Assembly (NCBI RefSeq): GCF_008629685.1
Contig: NZ_VWSF01000009.1
Location: 124,001-188,000 of the forward strand
Source: Adhaeribacter rhizoryzae
GTDB taxonomy: Bacteria; Bacteroidota; Bacteroidia; Cytophagales; Hymenobacteraceae
Direction of reading: 5' to 3'
DNA length: 64,000 nucleotides
A program made the translations under genes and the position numbers. The notes under the pieces were generated by a model that was not told where the DNA came from, did not search any database, and saw only the letters and a program-made list of their open reading frames with translations. This document shows, one piece after another, positions 62,643-64,000 of this stretch (position 1 is its first letter; each line of letters opens with the position of its first letter).

Positions 62643-62852
62643 AAAAAATTTGATTGTGCATTACCTGTAACAACGGCGAACAAACACCATTTAATATTAA
62701 AAATATGCTTCAGTTTCTTAATCATGCATATCTGCTAATTATTATCAAGTCGTTTTTGTTTGCTAATATTTTAATCCAAAATAATACTTAACAAAACCAA
62801 TTAAGATTTTTAAACTAATATTAAGCAAAGCTTCATTACCGTGGTTTGGTTT

Positions 62853-63632
62853 TTATTTTACTTCGTATTCGTATAATCTGTGATTGATAGAGTCGCGATA
62901 GTAGCCGTTACTTTCAGAAGTAAATAATTCGTAAGATTCTGTTGGCAAATTATTACTGTTGTATTTAAATACGTATTCACTCTCCGAAATGGTATCGTGG
63001 TTAGCCCCTACAAACACTTTTTTAATTAAATTATTCGGCAATTTATAACTAATAAAATCCAATTCATTGGCACTTTCATTTACAGGATCGAGCTGAAATA
63101 AGGGGTTCTTTTTATTATCAAACGTATAATATTGCACCCCTACTTCTTGTCCGTTCGAAAATAAAACCGATTTTGTAAGTACCCCCGCCTGATCGTATTC
63201 ATACCTGACAAAAGAAGACGGGCCGGTTATGTCTGTTACGCGTTGATTGGCATTGTAATTAACCGAATAATTAATATTGCCCGGGTATAAAGCAAACTGC
63301 CGTATTTTATCGGAATCATATTCATACATTATATACCCCTTAGGCACCAATGTAACATCTGTATTGCTGTTAATAGCAAAATAATCGATGCGGCTTACCA
63401 AACCATTTTTATACTGGTAATCAAACTTTTCGGTAATGGTATTATTAAACGTGAATGTTCTGGAAGCGAGCCGACCAGCGCTGTTATACTGGTAATGCCT
63501 TACCTGATCTGCCTGCTGATGATAAATTACTTTCTTTAAATAAATTCCGGAAGGAAAAGAATCTTTTTGGCGGTCGCAGCTCCATATACCGGTAAGTAAC
63601 AGCAGGCCGGCAATGGCTATTTTCCTCAGCAT
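62853..63632 (-). CDS. Lipoprotein with YD-like strand repeats
   Basis: 259 aa. Lipobox TGIWSC (residue 19) then DRQKDS. The mature part shows repeated strand pairs: HYQYNSAGRLASRTF, FDYQYKNGLVSRIDYF, YEYDQAGVLTKSVLFS and YVFKYNSNNLPTESYELF, like YD/RHS repeats. It is related in design to the lipoprotein at 40109-41098. Surface-exposed role is likely; ligand unknown. Confidence 0.72.
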   Translation of the reverse strand: MLRKIAIAGLLLLTGIWSCDRQKDSFPSGIYLKKVIYHQQADQVRHYQYNSAGRLASRTFTFNNTITEKFDYQYKNGLVSRIDYFAINSNTDVTLVPKGYIMYEYDSDKIRQFALYPGNINYSVNYNANQRVTDITGPSSFVRYEYDQAGVLTKSVLFSNGQEVGVQYYTFDNKKNPLFQLDPVNESANELDFISYKLPNNLIKKVFVGANHDTISESEYVFKYNSNNLPTESYELFTSESNGYYRDSINHRLYEYEVK

Positions 63633-63784
63633 AGTACTTTGTTTTTTAATGCAATATTCTTTTGAAAAAAGGGAAGCGTAATATTTAAGGGTTTATTGTT
63701 TTTTAGAACAACACCAAATGTAAAAACAATATTTTACTTGGGCTAAATGCAGTAATTTCCAGGTGTGACTGAGCAGTTGTGTTT

Positions 63785-64000
63785 TTATTTTATTCGTTCT
63801 GGATTTTGTCTGCTGTCGAAAATGTAAGCAATATAAATTTCTTGTCCTCTTACCTCATAGAAAATAGTAGTCTGCTTTGTCAATACAGCTTTTCTTAATC
63901 GGGGAGCAATATTTGAGGTTGGAAAAATATTCGGAAACCTCTTATAATATTTGTTTGTTCCGAAAGTTTAATTTTGAATTTATTAACTTCTTTGTCTGTC
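63785..64000 (-). pseudogene. RelE/ParE-type toxin, C-terminal fragment with frameshift
   Basis: The minus-strand frame ending at 63785 reads YYKRFPNIFPTSNIAPRLRK, then TTIFYEVRGQEIYIAYIFDSR and QNPERIK. The F.FYE...I.I...D.RQNP pattern is that of RelE/ParE toxins. The frame has a stop (TAA) near 63970; upstream codons continue in another frame (TDKEVNKFKIKLSEQTN), so a frameshift at about 63940-63970 splits the gene. The N-terminal part lies off the window. Confidence 0.6.

Noticed and set aside
1..64000. Prophage, integron or intact insertion sequence
   Set aside because: No integrase, transposase, terminase or capsid gene was recognised in any frame.

Overview
The window looks like a chromosomal stretch of a member of the Bacteroidota, most likely the order Cytophagales and plausibly a Hymenobacteraceae-type organism. 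Evidence: a secreted M43 protease with a C-terminal type IX secretion sorting domain, about ten lipoproteins whose mature ends begin with Cys followed by acidic or polar residues, a GH97 glycosidase, a DUF4783 gene beside nadC, -7 elements of the TAnnTTTG type, and moderate GC genes separated by very AT-rich gaps. This placement is inferred from content, not from a marker-gene phylogeny. I see no rRNA, tRNA, CRISPR array, prophage or intact insertion sequence.

Layout. 1-1203: start of an inositol-monophosphatase-like gene and an Fpg/MutM-type DNA glycosylase. 1252-6305: a compact five-gene minus-strand operon (AurF-type diiron oxygenase, ketoacyl-synthase III, AMP-ligase, extended SDR, START protein) in which all four junctions overlap by 4-7 nt; this is the best candidate for an uncharacterised pathway. 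6790-11491: a lipoprotein, an SH3b-like protein, penicillin-binding protein 1C and a MEKHLA protein. 11627-13968: proBA. 14061-18680: a polyprenyl-phosphate/glycosyltransfer group (GtrA, GT39-like, HAD, UbiA). 18768-27024: a TPR histidine kinase, a beta-barrel, GAF, VOC, GNAT and DUF proteins, and a YqcI/YcgG-DUF1989 gene pair. 27405-32837: a giant alpha-2-macroglobulin lipoprotein. 33048-33681: a PIN toxin-antitoxin pair. 33760-39760: GH97, an SGNH-like protein and a serine hydrolase. 40109-44041: a lipoprotein, TetR, DUF6952-thioredoxin and a single-haem protein. 44211-50627: prfA, DinB, a parallel beta-helix lipoprotein, YjbQ, META, the M43 protease and a small lipoprotein downstream of gpmI. 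50634-53671: gpmI, DUF4783, nadC. 54049-57702: a repeat-containing membrane protein, YcxB, metal-binding lipoproteins and a ZIP transporter. 58072-63632: OsmC, a frameshifted beta-propeller glycosidase, a thioredoxin-reductase-like flavoprotein divergent from a Fur regulator, a B1 metallo-beta-lactamase lipoprotein and a lipoprotein. 63785-64000: the damaged end of a RelE/ParE-type toxin.

The other theme is intergenic structure. At least seven intergenic inverted-repeat elements were found (10908, 14619, 41295, 43023, 53736, 53877, 58005). Two of them, 26 kb apart, share an almost identical 11-nt loop, a constant arm core and diverged outer arms, which points to a real repeat family maintained by compensatory change. 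Exact 7-bp and 8-bp period tracts lie at 45282-45389 and 57706-57796.

How genes work together: several clusters make sense as units. These are the diiron/KAS operon (lipid-like product formation), the GtrA-GT39-HAD-UbiA set (lipid-linked sugar donors and their transfer), the Fur/flavoprotein divergent pair (metal or redox-controlled), the metal lipoprotein-ZIP set, and gpmI with its trailing lipoprotein.
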